Part shown: one piece after another, positions 31,523 through 41,220 of the stretch
Position numbering within the stretch: the stretch's first letter is position 1
How the letters are laid out: every line of letters begins with the position of its first letter
From: Phenylobacterium sp. RIFCSPHIGHO2_01_FULL_69_31
GTDB taxonomy: Bacteria > Pseudomonadota > Alphaproteobacteria > Caulobacterales > Caulobacteraceae
DNA length: 64,000 bases
Direction of reading: 5' to 3'
Assembly (NCBI RefSeq): GCF_001824475.1
Contig: NZ_MHXN01000037.1
Span: 59,424-123,423, forward strand
The notes under the pieces: model-generated
What the model was told of the DNA's origin: nothing
Database searches by the model: none
The model's input: only the letters and a program-made list of their open reading frames with translations
Made by a program: the position numbers and the translations under genes

Positions 31523-32599
31523 CTAAAGGTCCGGGTAGCCGGTGGTGAGCGCCGAACGCAGGCGTGCGATCTCCGTCGCCCGGCCGGCGGGGTCGAACAG
31601 GGCCGGAAACTCCACCGGGGCCTGGTCGCGCCACCAGGCCTGGAAGCTCGCCGGTCCGCTGGCGAAGGGGTCGGGAAACGCCGCCTGCAGGTCCCGACGC
31701 AGCCGGAACACGAACCGCTGCTCCGCAAGGATCGTCTCGCCGTCGGCAAAGGCGCCAAAGCCCCAGGCCGGGCCGATGCCGGCGGTCTCGCGACGATAGG
31801 CGTCCACCATGTCCGCCACGACGGGTTCGTCCCGGAACGGATCGAACGCGCCCTGATCTGCCCCGCTGAAGTGAAAGAACCCGAGCGGCTCGCCGTCGAC
31901 GGTCGGCGCCCCCACCCAACCGGCCAGCCGCCTCGGACCCAGGTTCCAGGGCGCCACGTTCAGATGCGCACCCCGCAGCACTCGCACCCGGTCGAAATAG
32001 GCCGGGACGAAGTCCATCCAGCGCTGGTCGGTGTAGAGGCCGCTGGGGACGTCCTCGCGGCAGAAGCGGTAGAGGCGCTCACGCCACCAGGCGGCAAAGG
32101 CCGGCCCCTGTCCGCGGGCGGCCACGGCCAGGAAGCCCAGGTTGTAGATGCCGTGCTGGGCGGTGCAGACCTCCCGCGCGATGATGCCGGCCGCCGTGGC
32201 CTCGGGCTGCGCCTGGTGCGGCGTCAGCAGGATGTCGGCGCCCTGCAGCGCATCGACCACGTCGGCCAGGTCGGAAAAGACCAGGATGTCGGGATCCAGA
32301 TAGATCGCCGCGTCGCAGTCCGGGCGGGCGAGCAGCCGCGCGAGGGCGAAGCCCTTCACCGCCGTGGCGAGCTCGACCAGCGAATGGCAGAACGCCCAGG
32401 ACCGCCAGGCGGGCACGCCGAGGTCGGCCAGGTGATGGACCTCGTCCGCGCCGGTCGCCTCCAGCCCCGCCGCGCCCGGAGAGTCGGCGAGGACCAGGTG
32501 CAGGCGCCAGTCCGGCCGCACGCGGCGCACGGATGCGAACAGGGCGCGAACCTTCTGCTGGTAATTCGCCGCCGCGCTGGTGAAGAGGTGAACCCTCAT
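31523..32599 (-). CDS. GT-A fold glycosyltransferase-like protein
   Basis: Probable glycosyltransferase of 358 aa. The N-terminal Rossmann-like half has a DxD motif, D102-P-D104 (AIYLDPDILVF), for nucleotide-sugar/metal binding. Later segments are HGIYNLGFLAVA and LGFFHFSGADQGAFDPF, the latter like the product-side His-Phe motif of capsule and glycan enzymes. There is no signal peptide. Its start overlaps the LmbE-GT2 fusion gene by 4 bases, so the two enzymes are made together and probably build one glycan. Confidence 0.78.
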   Translation of the reverse strand: MRVHLFTSAAANYQQKVRALFASVRRVRPDWRLHLVLADSPGAAGLEATGADEVHHLADLGVPAWRSWAFCHSLVELATAVKGFALARLLARPDCDAAIYLDPDILVFSDLADVVDALQGADILLTPHQAQPEATAAGIIAREVCTAQHGIYNLGFLAVAARGQGPAFAAWWRERLYRFCREDVPSGLYTDQRWMDFVPAYFDRVRVLRGAHLNVAPWNLGPRRLAGWVGAPTVDGEPLGFFHFSGADQGAFDPFRDEPVVADMVDAYRRETAGIGPAWGFGAFADGETILAEQRFVFRLRRDLQAAFPDPFASGPASFQAWWRDQAPVEFPALFDPAGRATEIARLRSALTTGYPDL

Positions 32600-34218
32600 G
32601 CCGGGCTTCGGCGGCCCAGCATCCGCGCCAGGACGCGAAGCGGCGCGGTGAGGCGCCAGGAGGTGGAGTTGCGCACCGCCGCCAGCGCCTGCTCCAGGGC
32701 CGCCGTGTGCTCTCCGAGGGTCCGCATGTCGAACTCCCGCCGGGCGATTTCACGCTCGGCCGCCGCGCTCCGCGTCCGGAACTCGGAGACCAGCGCCTCG
32801 AAGCCCGCGTGGCCCAGCCGTGGCAGCCACTTGGCCCGGAGGCGCTCGCGAACGGCCAGGTGACGGTCCGCCCCGCTGTCGCCGAGACCCGAGCACCCGA
32901 GGCCCGCGCGATAGACGGCGCTGACGCCGGCCACCCGTTCCAGGGGCGTGTGGCGGCAGACCTGCAGCCAGAAATCCCAGTCCTCGTAGACGTCCAGGCT
33001 TTCGTCGAAGCGGCAACCGTCCGCCAGCAGGCTGCGGTGGAACAGCACGGCGTGGATCGGCAGGTGGTTCCAGGCCATCAGCATCGCCGGATCGAACGCC
33101 GCATCGTAGCTGTCCACCGCCACGCCCTCGCGCTCGACGCGAACGCCCGCATAGGCGGCCCGTACGCCGGGACGGCGTCTCACCGCCGCCACCAGCCGCG
33201 CCACATGGTCGGGGAAGATCAGGTCGTCGTCGTCCAGGAAGATGACGAACGCGCCCGAACTGGCGTCGAGCCCCAGGTTGGCGGCGCGGCTGCGGCCGAG
33301 GCGCGCGCCTTGCCCGACCTGCCGCAGCGGATGGCGGCCACACCGGTCCGTCGGCACACCCCCGCCGCCGAGAGCATCCACCAGGACGACCTCGAGGTTC
33401 GGATAGGTCTGCAGCGCGACCGAATCCAGCGCCTCCTGCAGTTCCGGCCGGCCCATGCTGCGGATGATCACGCTCACCGGCGGAAGGTCGCGGGGATCGA
33501 CGGCCAGGCCAAGGTCCCGCTGGCGCGCATGCTCGGGCTGGTAGAGGCGAAGAGGGTCGGCGGCCAGCTCGGCGGCGTCGACGACGGCATAGGCCTCGGC
33601 GGCGGTCACCGTCGGCGGCAGCGTATAGGTGCGGAAGCGGTTGAGGGCCGCCATGTGCTCGTCGTACGGCTGGCGGACCAGCTGCGAGCCGAAGCAGCGG
33701 GCGGCGGCCTGCTTGCGCGCCTGCACCCCCGAAATGTCCAGCAGGGTGTTGGGGCGCAGCGGCACGCCCACCTCGTAGAAGGCGATGCGCACGCCACGGC
33801 CGCGCCGCCGCACCGCCTCGGCCGTCGCCATGGCCAGCGCCCGGTGGTCCGGGTGCATCTCAAGTGGAGACGGCGCATAGACGAGGTCGGCGCCGCCGAT
33901 CGCGGCGGCGATGCGTTCCACCAGCGGCTCGCCATAGGCCAGGCCCTGGTCCGGCAGGTCCCAGAACTCGGGCTCGCCATACCCCAGGATGGTCGCGGCC
34001 CGCCGGCTCTCGTCCTTGCGCTGACCGGCCTCTCCGGCCTCCGCCCCCAGCGCCCCGTCGGTCACCACGACGACGCGAACCGGCGTCCTCGACTGGACGT
34101 GCCGGATGATGGCGCCACCGCAGCCCAGCACCTCGTCGTCGGGATGCGGCGCGATCACCAGCACCGACGCGGCGGGGATCTCCAGCACCGCGCCGTAGGG
34201 CGTCAACAAATGCTCCAT
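32596..34218 (-). CDS. bifunctional LmbE/PIG-L deacetylase - GT2 glycosyltransferase
   Basis: A 540-residue fusion. Residues 15-230 are a PIG-L/LmbE zinc deacetylase with APHPDDE (H25, D27, D28) and the second zinc motif HPDHRALAM near residue 123. Residues 246-450 are a GT2 glycosyltransferase with PPVSVIIRSMGRPELQEALD, the DxD-type FVIFLDDDDLIFPDH and acceptor-site YEDWDFWLQVCRHT. The C-terminus is a coiled coil ending RNSTSWRLTAPLRVLAR, as in many glycan synthesis GT2s. It may deacetylate an N-acetyl sugar and extend it, or the reverse. Confidence 0.85.
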   Translation of the reverse strand: MEHLLTPYGAVLEIPAASVLVIAPHPDDEVLGCGGAIIRHVQSRTPVRVVVVTDGALGAEAGEAGQRKDESRRAATILGYGEPEFWDLPDQGLAYGEPLVERIAAAIGGADLVYAPSPLEMHPDHRALAMATAEAVRRRGRGVRIAFYEVGVPLRPNTLLDISGVQARKQAAARCFGSQLVRQPYDEHMAALNRFRTYTLPPTVTAAEAYAVVDAAELAADPLRLYQPEHARQRDLGLAVDPRDLPPVSVIIRSMGRPELQEALDSVALQTYPNLEVVLVDALGGGGVPTDRCGRHPLRQVGQGARLGRSRAANLGLDASSGAFVIFLDDDDLIFPDHVARLVAAVRRRPGVRAAYAGVRVEREGVAVDSYDAAFDPAMLMAWNHLPIHAVLFHRSLLADGCRFDESLDVYEDWDFWLQVCRHTPLERVAGVSAVYRAGLGCSGLGDSGADRHLAVRERLRAKWLPRLGHAGFEALVSEFRTRSAAAEREIARREFDMRTLGEHTAALEQALAAVRNSTSWRLTAPLRVLARMLGRRSPA

Positions 34219-34353
34219 CGACCCGATGCTCTTCCGGTGTCCCCGCGACGGGACAACCCTTATCTCGACGAGCGGGTGCGGGCACGCGACGACTTGACCG
34301 CCCCTGCGTCACGGGCGTTGCCTGCGCCGCAACGAATTTTCCGGGAGGACCGC

Positions 34354-35757
34354 ATGTCCGAATACAAGCTGCTCATCAACGGCGCCCTGGTGGAGGGCGA
34401 CGCGACGCTGGACGTGATCAACCCCGCGACCGAGGAGACCGTGGCGACCTGCGCGCGGGCGTCCAAGGCCCAGCTCGACCAGGCGGTCGCAGCGGCCAAG
34501 GCGGCGTTCCCGGCCTGGAGCGCCACGTCGATGGACGAGCGCCGCGAGGTCCTCGTGGCCATCGCCGACGCCATCCAGGCCAATCTGGGCGAGCTGGCCC
34601 GCCTGCTGACTCAGGAACAGGGCAAGCCGCTGCAGGACGCCACGGGCGAGATCTTCGGCGCCTCCGCCTTCTTCCGCTATTTCGCCAGCCTCGACCTCCC
34701 GGCCAAGGTGGTGACGGACGACGCCACCTCGCGCATCGAGATTCGGCGCAAGCCGCTGGGCGTGGTCGGCTGCATCGTGCCCTGGAACTTCCCGATGATC
34801 CTGATGGCCTTCAAGGTCCCCGCGGCCCTCCTGGCGGGCAATACGGTGATCGTGAAGCCGGCCCCCACCACGCCGCTGACGGCGCTGAAGCTGGGCCAGA
34901 TCATCAAGGACATCGTGCCCCCCGGCGTGGTCAACATCATCGCCGACGCCAACGATCTGGGCGGCGAGCTGACCAAGCACCCCGACGTGCGCAAGATCAG
35001 CTTCACCGGCTCCACCGAGACGGGCAAGAAAGTCATGGCCAGCGCCGCCGACGCGCTGAAGCGCATCTCGCTGGAGCTGGGCGGCAACGACGCCCTGATC
35101 GTGCTGGACGACGTGGATGTGGCGGCGACTGCGCCCAAGGTGTTCGGCGCGGCCATGCAGAACGCCGGCCAGGTGTGCATCGCGGCCAAGCGGATCTACG
35201 TCCACGAGAGCATCTACGACGCCATGTGCGACGAGTTCGCCACCCTGGCGAAGAACATGGTCGTCGGCGACGGCCTCGAGCAAGGCACCCAGATGGGCCC
35301 GCTGCAGAACAAGGCCCAGTTCGACAAGGTGATGGGCTTCATCGACAGCGCGAAGAAGGACGGCAAGGTCATCGCCGGCGGGGAGCGCAAGGGCGACAAG
35401 GGCTACTTCATCCAGCCCACGGTCGTGCGCGACATCGCCGAGGGCTCGCAACTGGTGGACGAGGAGCAGTTCGGGCCGGTCATGCCGGTGATCAAATATT
35501 CCGACCCCAAGGACGCCGTGGCCCGCGCCAACGCCTCGATCTACGGCCTGGGCGGCTCGATCTGGGCCAAGGACTCGGACAAGGCCTGGGCCCTGGCCGA
35601 AAGCATGGAGTCAGGCTCGGTCTGGGTGAACAAGCACGCGGACCTGCAGCCCCACCTGCCCTTCGGCGGCTCCAAGTTCTCCGGCATCGGCTCGGAGCTG
35701 GGCGAGGAAGGCCTGAAGGAGTTCACCCAGGTCCAGGTGCTCAACATGGCGCGGTAG
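34354..35757 (+). CDS. NAD(P)-dependent aldehyde dehydrogenase
   Basis: Aldehyde dehydrogenase superfamily member, 467 aa, cytoplasmic. Conserved segments are PWNFPMILMAFKVPAALLAG, the cofactor loop FTGSTETGKKVM, the general base in LELGGNDALIVL, the catalytic Cys in NAGQVCIAAKRIY and the C-terminal PFGGSKFSGIGSELG. It resembles succinate-semialdehyde and gamma-hydroxybutyraldehyde type enzymes; the true aldehyde is not known. A GGGAGGA Shine-Dalgarno precedes the ATG. It is divergent from the glycan genes. Confidence 0.9.
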   Translation: MSEYKLLINGALVEGDATLDVINPATEETVATCARASKAQLDQAVAAAKAAFPAWSATSMDERREVLVAIADAIQANLGELARLLTQEQGKPLQDATGEIFGASAFFRYFASLDLPAKVVTDDATSRIEIRRKPLGVVGCIVPWNFPMILMAFKVPAALLAGNTVIVKPAPTTPLTALKLGQIIKDIVPPGVVNIIADANDLGGELTKHPDVRKISFTGSTETGKKVMASAADALKRISLELGGNDALIVLDDVDVAATAPKVFGAAMQNAGQVCIAAKRIYVHESIYDAMCDEFATLAKNMVVGDGLEQGTQMGPLQNKAQFDKVMGFIDSAKKDGKVIAGGERKGDKGYFIQPTVVRDIAEGSQLVDEEQFGPVMPVIKYSDPKDAVARANASIYGLGGSIWAKDSDKAWALAESMESGSVWVNKHADLQPHLPFGGSKFSGIGSELGEEGLKEFTQVQVLNMAR

Positions 35758-35769
35758 GGCCGCCGAAAA

Positions 35770-36558
35770 TCAGATCAGCCCGCTGAGCGGCGAGGATGGG
35801 TCGGCGTACATGCGCTTGCCCATCCGGCCGGCCAGGAACGCCTCGCGGCCTGCGATGACCGCGTGCTTCATGGCGCGGGCCATGCGGATGGGGTCCTTGG
35901 CCTCGGCGATGGCGGTGTTCATAAGCACCGCAACGCAGCCCAGCTCCATGGAGATGACCGCGTCCGAGGCGGTGCCGACCCCGGCGTCGACCAGCACGGG
36001 CACCTTGGTCTGCTCGATGATCAGGCCCAGGTTCAGCATGTTCTGGATGCCTCGGCCCGAGCCGATGGGCGCCGCGGCCGGCATGATCGCCGCGGCGCCG
36101 GCGTCCTCCAGCTTCTTGGCGTAGACCGGGTCGTCCGAGCAGTAGACCATCACCTGGAAGCCGTCGGCGATCAGCAGCTTCAGCGCCCGCAGGGTCTCTT
36201 CCATGTCGGGCAGCAGGTGCGGAGTGTTCGACAGCACCTCCAGCTTCACCAGGTCCCAGCCGCCGGCCTCTCGCGCCAGCCGCAGGGTGCGGACCGCATC
36301 CTCGCCGGTGAAGCAACCCGCGGTGTTCGGCAGGAAGGTGAAGCGGTCGGGCTTCACGTGGTCCACCAGCATCGGCTGGCTGGGGTCGCTGAGATTCACC
36401 CGGCGCAGCGCCACGGTGACGATCTCGGCGCCCGCGGCCTCGGCGGCGGCGGCGTTCTGGGCATAGTCCTTGTACTTGCCGGTGCCCACGATCAGGCGCG
36501 AGCGGAAGGTGCGGCCGGCGACCGACCAGGTGTCCTCGGTGTGCGTGGACCCGTCCAT
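35770..36558 (-). CDS. thiG: thiazole synthase ThiG
   Basis: Forms the thiazole phosphate of thiamine from deoxyxylulose phosphate, dehydroglycine/iminoglycine and ThiS-thiocarboxylate. The 262-residue TIM barrel has the Schiff-base lysine in [39 protein letters not shown] and [13 protein letters not shown]. The ATG at 36558 lies 1 base after the thiS stop. Other thi genes are not in the window. Confidence 0.96.
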   Translation of the reverse strand: MDGSTHTEDTWSVAGRTFRSRLIVGTGKYKDYAQNAAAAEAAGAEIVTVALRRVNLSDPSQPMLVDHVKPDRFTFLPNTAGCFTGEDAVRTLRLAREAGGWDLVKLEVLSNTPHLLPDMEETLRALKLLIADGFQVMVYCSDDPVYAKKLEDAGAAAIMPAAAPIGSGRGIQNMLNLGLIIEQTKVPVLVDAGVGTASDAVISMELGCVAVLMNTAIAEAKDPIRMARAMKHAVIAGREAFLAGRMGKRMYADPSSPLSGLI

Positions 36559-36559
36559 G

Positions 36560-36760
36560 TCAGCCGCCTCCAATGAAATGCACGATCTCGATCCGGTCGC
36601 CGTCGGCGAGCGCGGTCTTCGCATAGGCCGATCGCGGCACGATCTCCAGGTTCCTTTCGACGGCCACCTTGCGGGTGTCGAGGCCGAGCGCCGAGACCAG
36701 CGCCGCCACGTCGGCGACGTCCGAAAAGGCGCGGGTCTCTCCGTTTACGGTCAGCTGCAC
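36560..36760 (-). CDS. thiS: sulfur carrier protein ThiS
   Basis: Ubiquitin-like sulfur carrier of 66 aa whose C-terminal glycine becomes a thiocarboxylate for ThiG. It begins (V)[20 protein letters not shown] and ends [12 protein letters not shown], with the required terminal Gly-Gly. The GTG start at 36760 gives exact family length; a longer frame from 36811 has no counterpart. It is coupled to thiG. Confidence 0.92.
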   Translation of the reverse strand: MQLTVNGETRAFSDVADVAALVSALGLDTRKVAVERNLEIVPRSAYAKTALADGDRIEIVHFIGGG

Positions 36761-36837
36761 GGGCCAGGTTCCTGTCGCTTTGCTTGTGGCCTTCGCCGTC
36801 GCCCGGTACAAGACGCCGGAATCGACGGCGGAGCCGA

Positions 36838-37275
36838 ATGCCGAAACCGATCTATGTGCTGAGCGGCCCCAACCTCAACCTCCTGGGGACCCGCGAGCCG
36901 GAGATTTACGGACATCAGACCCTGGAGGACGTCCACCGCCTCTGCGAGGCGCGTGCGAAGTCCCTGGGCTATGAGGTCGTGTGCCGGCAGTCCAACCATG
37001 AAGGCGAACTGGTCGACTGGATCCAGGAGGCGCGCGAGACGGCGTCCGCCCTGGTGCTGAACCCGGCCGCCTATGGGCACACCTCCATCGCCATCCTTGA
37101 CGCTCTGAAGATGCTTTCCATACCGATCGTCGAGTGCCACCTCTCGAACCCCGCCGCGCGCGAGGCGTTCCGTAGGGAAACCTACGTCTCTCTCGCCGCA
37201 ACCGGCCTCGTGTCGGGTTTTGGGGCCAAGAGCTACGAACTGGCCGTCGAGGCCGCCGCGGGCCTGGCCCGTTAG
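36838..37275 (+). CDS. aroQ: 3-dehydroquinate dehydratase, type II
   Basis: Third step of the shikimate pathway, dehydrating 3-dehydroquinate. The 145-aa flavodoxin-like subunit forms a dodecamer. Motifs: [15 protein letters not shown] (catalytic Arg and Tyr), [33 protein letters not shown] and the His region [15 protein letters not shown]. It precedes accB by 26 bases, an order common in alphaproteobacteria. Confidence 0.96.
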   Translation: MPKPIYVLSGPNLNLLGTREPEIYGHQTLEDVHRLCEARAKSLGYEVVCRQSNHEGELVDWIQEARETASALVLNPAAYGHTSIAILDALKMLSIPIVECHLSNPAAREAFRRETYVSLAATGLVSGFGAKSYELAVEAAAGLAR

Positions 37276-37301
37276 AGACCACACAAGACAAGGGCCGATA
37301 C

Positions 37302-37790
37302 ATGGCTAACACCCCGAAGGCGCCTGCCGATCCGTTCGACGCTCGCCTCGTGCGCAAGCTGGCGGACATCCTCACCGAGACCGGCCTGTCCGAGATCGAG
37401 GTGGAACAGGGCGCCCTGAAGATCCGCGTGGCCAAGACCCTGACGGCGGCCCCCGCGGCTGTCCACTACGCCCCGGCTCCCGCCGCCCCCACCGCGGCGC
37501 CGGCCCCGGCTGCGGCGGCACCTGCTCCGGCAGCGGCGGCGCCGGCTCGCGCCAGCGGCGAAGAGGTGAAGTCCCCCATGGTGGGCACCATCTACCTGCA
37601 GCCCAACCCGGGCTCGCCGACCTTCGTGAAGGTGGGCGACACGGTCGAGGTCGGCCAGACCCTGTTCATCGTCGAGGCGATGAAGACCATGAACCCGATC
37701 CCCGCGCCCCGCGCCGGCAAGGTGGTGGAGATCCTCGTCGACGACGCCCAGCCCGTGGAGTTCGGTGAACCCCTGGCCATCATCGAGTAG
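37302..37790 (+). CDS. accB: biotin carboxyl carrier protein of acetyl-CoA carboxylase
   Basis: Carries the biotin that AccC carboxylates and AccAD uses to make malonyl-CoA for fatty acid synthesis. It has 162 aa: an N-terminal helix pair (residues 10-45), an Ala/Pro linker (residues 49-84) and the biotinyl domain with biotinylated K128 in EAMKTMN and the protruding-thumb segment [15 protein letters not shown]. The gene lies between aroQ and accC, 4 bases before the latter. Confidence 0.96.
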   Translation: MANTPKAPADPFDARLVRKLADILTETGLSEIEVEQGALKIRVAKTLTAAPAAVHYAPAPAAPTAAPAPAAAAPAPAAAAPARASGEEVKSPMVGTIYLQPNPGSPTFVKVGDTVEVGQTLFIVEAMKTMNPIPAPRAGKVVEILVDDAQPVEFGEPLAIIE

Positions 37791-37794
37791 GGCC

Positions 37795-39141
37795 ATGTTC
37801 GACAAGATCCTGATCGCCAACCGGGGCGAGATCGCGCTGCGCGTCCACCGGGCGTGCAAGGAGATGGGCATCTCCACCGTCGCCGTGCACTCGGAAGCGG
37901 ACTCCAGCGCCATGTGGGTGAGGCTGGCGGACGAGAGCGTCTGCATCGGCCCCGCTCCCGCGGCGAAGAGCTACCTGCACATCCCCGCGATCATCGCGGC
38001 GTGCGAGATCACCGGCGCCCAGGCGGTCCACCCCGGCTATGGCTTCCTCTCCGAGAACGCCCGGTTCGCGGAGATCGTGACCGCCCACGGCTTCACCTTC
38101 ATCGGCCCCAAGGCCGAGCACATCCGCATGATGGGCGACAAGATCACCGCCAAGCAGGCGGTGAAGGAAGCCGGCATCCCGGTGGTGCCGGGCTCGGACG
38201 GCGCCATCACCACCGAGGAAGAGGCCATCGCCGCGGCGAAGGAAATCGGCTTCCCGGTGCTGATCAAGGCGGCGGCCGGCGGCGGCGGGCGCGGCATGAA
38301 GGTGGCCAAGACCGAGGACGACCTGATCGAGGCCGTGCAGACCGCCCGCTCCGAGGCGAAGGCGGCCTTCGGCGACGACGCCGTCTACATGGAGCGCTAC
38401 CTCCAGACTCCACGGCACATCGAACTGCAGGTGGTGGCCGACAGCCATGGAAACGTCGTCCACCTGGGCGAGCGCGACTGCTCGCTGCAGCGGCGTCACC
38501 AGAAGGTGCTGGAAGAGGCCCCCTCGCCCGTCATCGATGCGGCGGCGCGCGCCAAGATCGGCAAGGTGGTGGTCGATGCCGTCAAGGCCATCGGCTACCT
38601 GGGCGTCGGCACCATCGAGTTCCTGTACGAGAACGGCGAGTTCTTCTTCATCGAGATGAACACCCGCCTGCAGGTGGAGCACCCGGTCACCGAGGCCATC
38701 ACCGGCATCGACCTGGTGCGCGAGCAGATTCGCATCGCCGCCGGCCTTCCGCTGTCGTTCACGCAAGAACAGGTGATCTTCGAGGGGCACGCCATCGAGT
38801 GCCGCATCAACGCGGAGAACCCGAAGACCTTCGCCCCCTCGCCCGGCCTGGTCACCGACTTCCACGCCCCGGGCGGCCTCGGCGTGCGGATGGATAGCGC
38901 CCTCTACGCGGGCTATTCGATCCCGCCCTACTACGACAGCCTGATCGGCAAGCTCATCGTCCACGGCCGCGACCGGGAGGAGTGCATCGCGCGCCTCAAC
39001 CGCTGCCTGGGCGAGATCGTGGTGGGCGGCATCGACACCAACATCCCGCTGTTCCAGGAGCTGCTCCAGCAGGAGGACATCCTGAAGGGCGACTACAACA
39101 TCCACTGGCTGGAACGGTGGATGGCGAGCCAGGCCGGCTAG
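37795..39141 (+). CDS. accC: acetyl-CoA carboxylase, biotin carboxylase subunit
   Basis: ATP-grasp enzyme that carboxylates biotin on AccB, 448 aa. Visible: [30 protein letters not shown], the glycine-rich ATP loop [50 protein letters not shown] (metal and catalytic residues) and the C-terminal [10 protein letters not shown] region. The start is set by the 4-base spacing from accB. Confidence 0.97.
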   Translation: MFDKILIANRGEIALRVHRACKEMGISTVAVHSEADSSAMWVRLADESVCIGPAPAAKSYLHIPAIIAACEITGAQAVHPGYGFLSENARFAEIVTAHGFTFIGPKAEHIRMMGDKITAKQAVKEAGIPVVPGSDGAITTEEEAIAAAKEIGFPVLIKAAAGGGGRGMKVAKTEDDLIEAVQTARSEAKAAFGDDAVYMERYLQTPRHIELQVVADSHGNVVHLGERDCSLQRRHQKVLEEAPSPVIDAAARAKIGKVVVDAVKAIGYLGVGTIEFLYENGEFFFIEMNTRLQVEHPVTEAITGIDLVREQIRIAAGLPLSFTQEQVIFEGHAIECRINAENPKTFAPSPGLVTDFHAPGGLGVRMDSALYAGYSIPPYYDSLIGKLIVHGRDREECIARLNRCLGEIVVGGIDTNIPLFQELLQQEDILKGDYNIHWLERWMASQAG

Positions 39142-39172
39142 AGCCTTCCCGCTTCGGCGGATTGCGCTCTAG
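39138..39172. terminator. bidirectional hairpin between accC and kinase gene
   Basis: CTAGAGC (39138-39144) pairs with GCTCTAG (39166-39172), and inside is CCGC-TTCG-GCGG (39149-39160). The outer arm includes the accC stop codon. It serves both converging genes; there is no T-run. Confidence 0.5.
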
Positions 39173-39175
39173 CGC

Positions 39176-40534
39176 CTACGACCGGAAGCGGATCGTCACC
39201 TTCAAGCCGGGCTGGGCGTCTTCCAGGCGCAGCTCGGCCTGGTGGCGCTCGGCCGCCGCCGCCACGAGGCTGAGGCCCAGACCGAAGCCCTCGGCTCCGC
39301 CGCCGGGACTGCGGTAGAACCGTTCCAGCACGCGCGATCTTTCGTCCGGCGCGATCCCCGGGCCGTTGTCGGCCACGGTCACCTCCACGCCATTGCCGGC
39401 CGGCTGCGCGTCCAGCCGCACCGTCCCGCCCACCGGCGCGAACTTCACCGCATTGTCGAGAAGGTTGCTGACCATCTGGAACACCAGGTCCCGATCGCCC
39501 TGGACGGCGAGGCCGGGCGCGATCGCGACCGCGAAGTCCTGGCTGCGATCTTCCGCCGCCGGCCGATGGAGGTCGACCACGTCTTCCAGCAACGCGGAGA
39601 GATCGACGAGGACGCTCTCGCCGCGCGGCCCGCTCTGCAGCCGGGCGATCCGCAGCAGGGCGTCGAACATGGACTGGAGGCGCGCCGCCTCCTCCAGGGC
39701 GGCGCCGGTGCGCGCCCTCACCTCCTCCGGATCATCGCCCGCCGCCGCCAGCTCCTCGAGCTCCGCGCGCAGACGGGTGAGCGGGGTCCTAAGCTCATGG
39801 GCGATGTTGTCGGAAACCCGGCTGATGGACGCGACCAGCCCCTCGATGCGGGCCAGCATCTCGTTCAGGGTCGCGGAGAGCTGATCGAAGTCGTCGCCGC
39901 TGCCGTGGAGCGCGACCCGGCCCGAGAGGTCGCCCGCGATGACCGCGCGCGCGGCGCGGTTGATGCGGTCCAGCCGCTGGGACACCGCATAGGTCATCAC
40001 GAGGCCGCCGATCAGCCCCAGCACCAGGCTCATCCCCGCGCCCCAGGACAGGGCCTCGAAGATCAGGTCCTCCCGTTCGTCCAGGTCCTCGGTGTCCAGG
40101 CCGACGAGCAGCCGATAGCCGCCTGGCAGTACGAGGTCGCGCACGACCGCCTCGTGCTCCTCCTCGGTCCCGGTGGCGTAGGTGCCGAACTCGTACCGCA
40201 CCCATTCCTCCCCCCTCACGGCCGGCCAGTCCGCGAGGTTCGCCGCCACCACCGCCCCGTTCGGCGCGATGAGCACATGGTAGGCCAGCCGCCCGCGTGC
40301 GCCCGCCGAGCGTCGTTCGAGCGCGCGGATCAGCGCGTCCCGGCCCTGGGCGCGGTAGACGCCGACCAGGGCGTCGGCGTCGCGGGTGATCGTCGCCTCT
40401 ACCTGCCGCAGCGGACGCCAGACGCCGCCGACGTAGGTGACGGCCAGCATGATCCCGACCGAAGCGCTGAACAACGCCATGTAGACCAGCGTCAGCCGGA
40501 GAGTGAGGCTGCGGAGAACGCCGGGCCAGATCAT
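39176..40534 (-). CDS. sensor histidine kinase
   Basis: Inner-membrane kinase of 452 aa. A membrane helix at residues 12-35 and a second near residues 165-187 enclose a periplasmic sensor. HAMP (residues 188-240) leads to the HisKA box SDNIAHELRTPLTRLR with the phospho-His, N box LLDNAVKFA, and G boxes ADNGPGIAPDE and GFGLGLSLVAAAAERH. It overlaps its regulator by 4 bases. Together with the PepSY gene upstream it resembles the envelope-sensing systems that respond to metals or peptides. Confidence 0.9.
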   Translation of the reverse strand: MIWPGVLRSLTLRLTLVYMALFSASVGIMLAVTYVGGVWRPLRQVEATITRDADALVGVYRAQGRDALIRALERRSAGARGRLAYHVLIAPNGAVVAANLADWPAVRGEEWVRYEFGTYATGTEEEHEAVVRDLVLPGGYRLLVGLDTEDLDEREDLIFEALSWGAGMSLVLGLIGGLVMTYAVSQRLDRINRAARAVIAGDLSGRVALHGSGDDFDQLSATLNEMLARIEGLVASISRVSDNIAHELRTPLTRLRAELEELAAAGDDPEEVRARTGAALEEAARLQSMFDALLRIARLQSGPRGESVLVDLSALLEDVVDLHRPAAEDRSQDFAVAIAPGLAVQGDRDLVFQMVSNLLDNAVKFAPVGGTVRLDAQPAGNGVEVTVADNGPGIAPDERSRVLERFYRSPGGGAEGFGLGLSLVAAAAERHQAELRLEDAQPGLKVTIRFRS

Positions 40535-41202
40535 GCGCGCAGGGCGTAGCCCATGCCGCGCACCGTCTGCAGGAGCGGCGGGTCGAAGTCCTTGTCGATC
40601 TTGGATCGCAGCCGGCTGACGTGCTGGTCGATGATGTTGGTCTGGGGGTCGAAATTGTAGTCCCAGACCGCTTCCAGCAGCATGCTGCGGCTGACCACCC
40701 GCCCCGCGTTGCGCAGCAGGTACTCCAGCAGGGCGAACTCCCGGGTCGTCAGGTCGATGGCCTGCCCGCGCCGCGTGACCGTGCGGGTGATCAGGTTCAT
40801 CTCCAGGTCGGCGAGGCTGAGCTCCGTGGTTTCCTGCACCACGCCCTTGCGCCGTCCCAGCGCCTCGATCCGCGCCACCAGCTCGGAGAAGGCGAAAGGC
40901 TTGGTCAGGTAGTCGTCGCCGCCGGCCCGCAGGCCCTTCACGCGGTTGTCCACGTCGCCCAGGGCCGACAGGATCAGGACCGGCGTGCCGTCGCCCGATG
41001 CGCGCATGGTCTGCAGGATCTTCAGCCCATCTACGTTGGGCAGCATGCGGTCGAGAACGATGACGTCATAGGTCTCGGCGGCGACCTGGAAGAGCGCCTG
41101 GCGGCCGTCGGCCACATGGTCGACCAGCCAGCCTTCGCCCTTCAGGCCTTTCACCACGTGGCCCGCGACCCGTTCGTCATCCTCCACGACCAGCACGTGC
41201 AT
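40531..41202 (-). CDS. OmpR-family response regulator
   Basis: Transcription regulator of 223 aa with receiver pocket E7-D8-D9, phospho-acceptor D51 (DVIVLDRMLP), the Lys in DDYLTKPFAFSEL and a winged-helix domain (residues 130-223) ending LLQTVRGMGYALRA. It is close to the QseB/CusR/PhoP-type group. It sits 18 bases after the PepSY gene and overlaps the kinase. Confidence 0.93.
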   Translation of the reverse strand: MHVLVVEDDERVAGHVVKGLKGEGWLVDHVADGRQALFQVAAETYDVIVLDRMLPNVDGLKILQTMRASGDGTPVLILSALGDVDNRVKGLRAGGDDYLTKPFAFSELVARIEALGRRKGVVQETTELSLADLEMNLITRTVTRRGQAIDLTTREFALLEYLLRNAGRVVSRSMLLEAVWDYNFDPQTNIIDQHVSRLRSKIDKDFDPPLLQTVRGMGYALRA

Positions 41203-41220
41203 GCCTTGCTCCGAGGCGGA

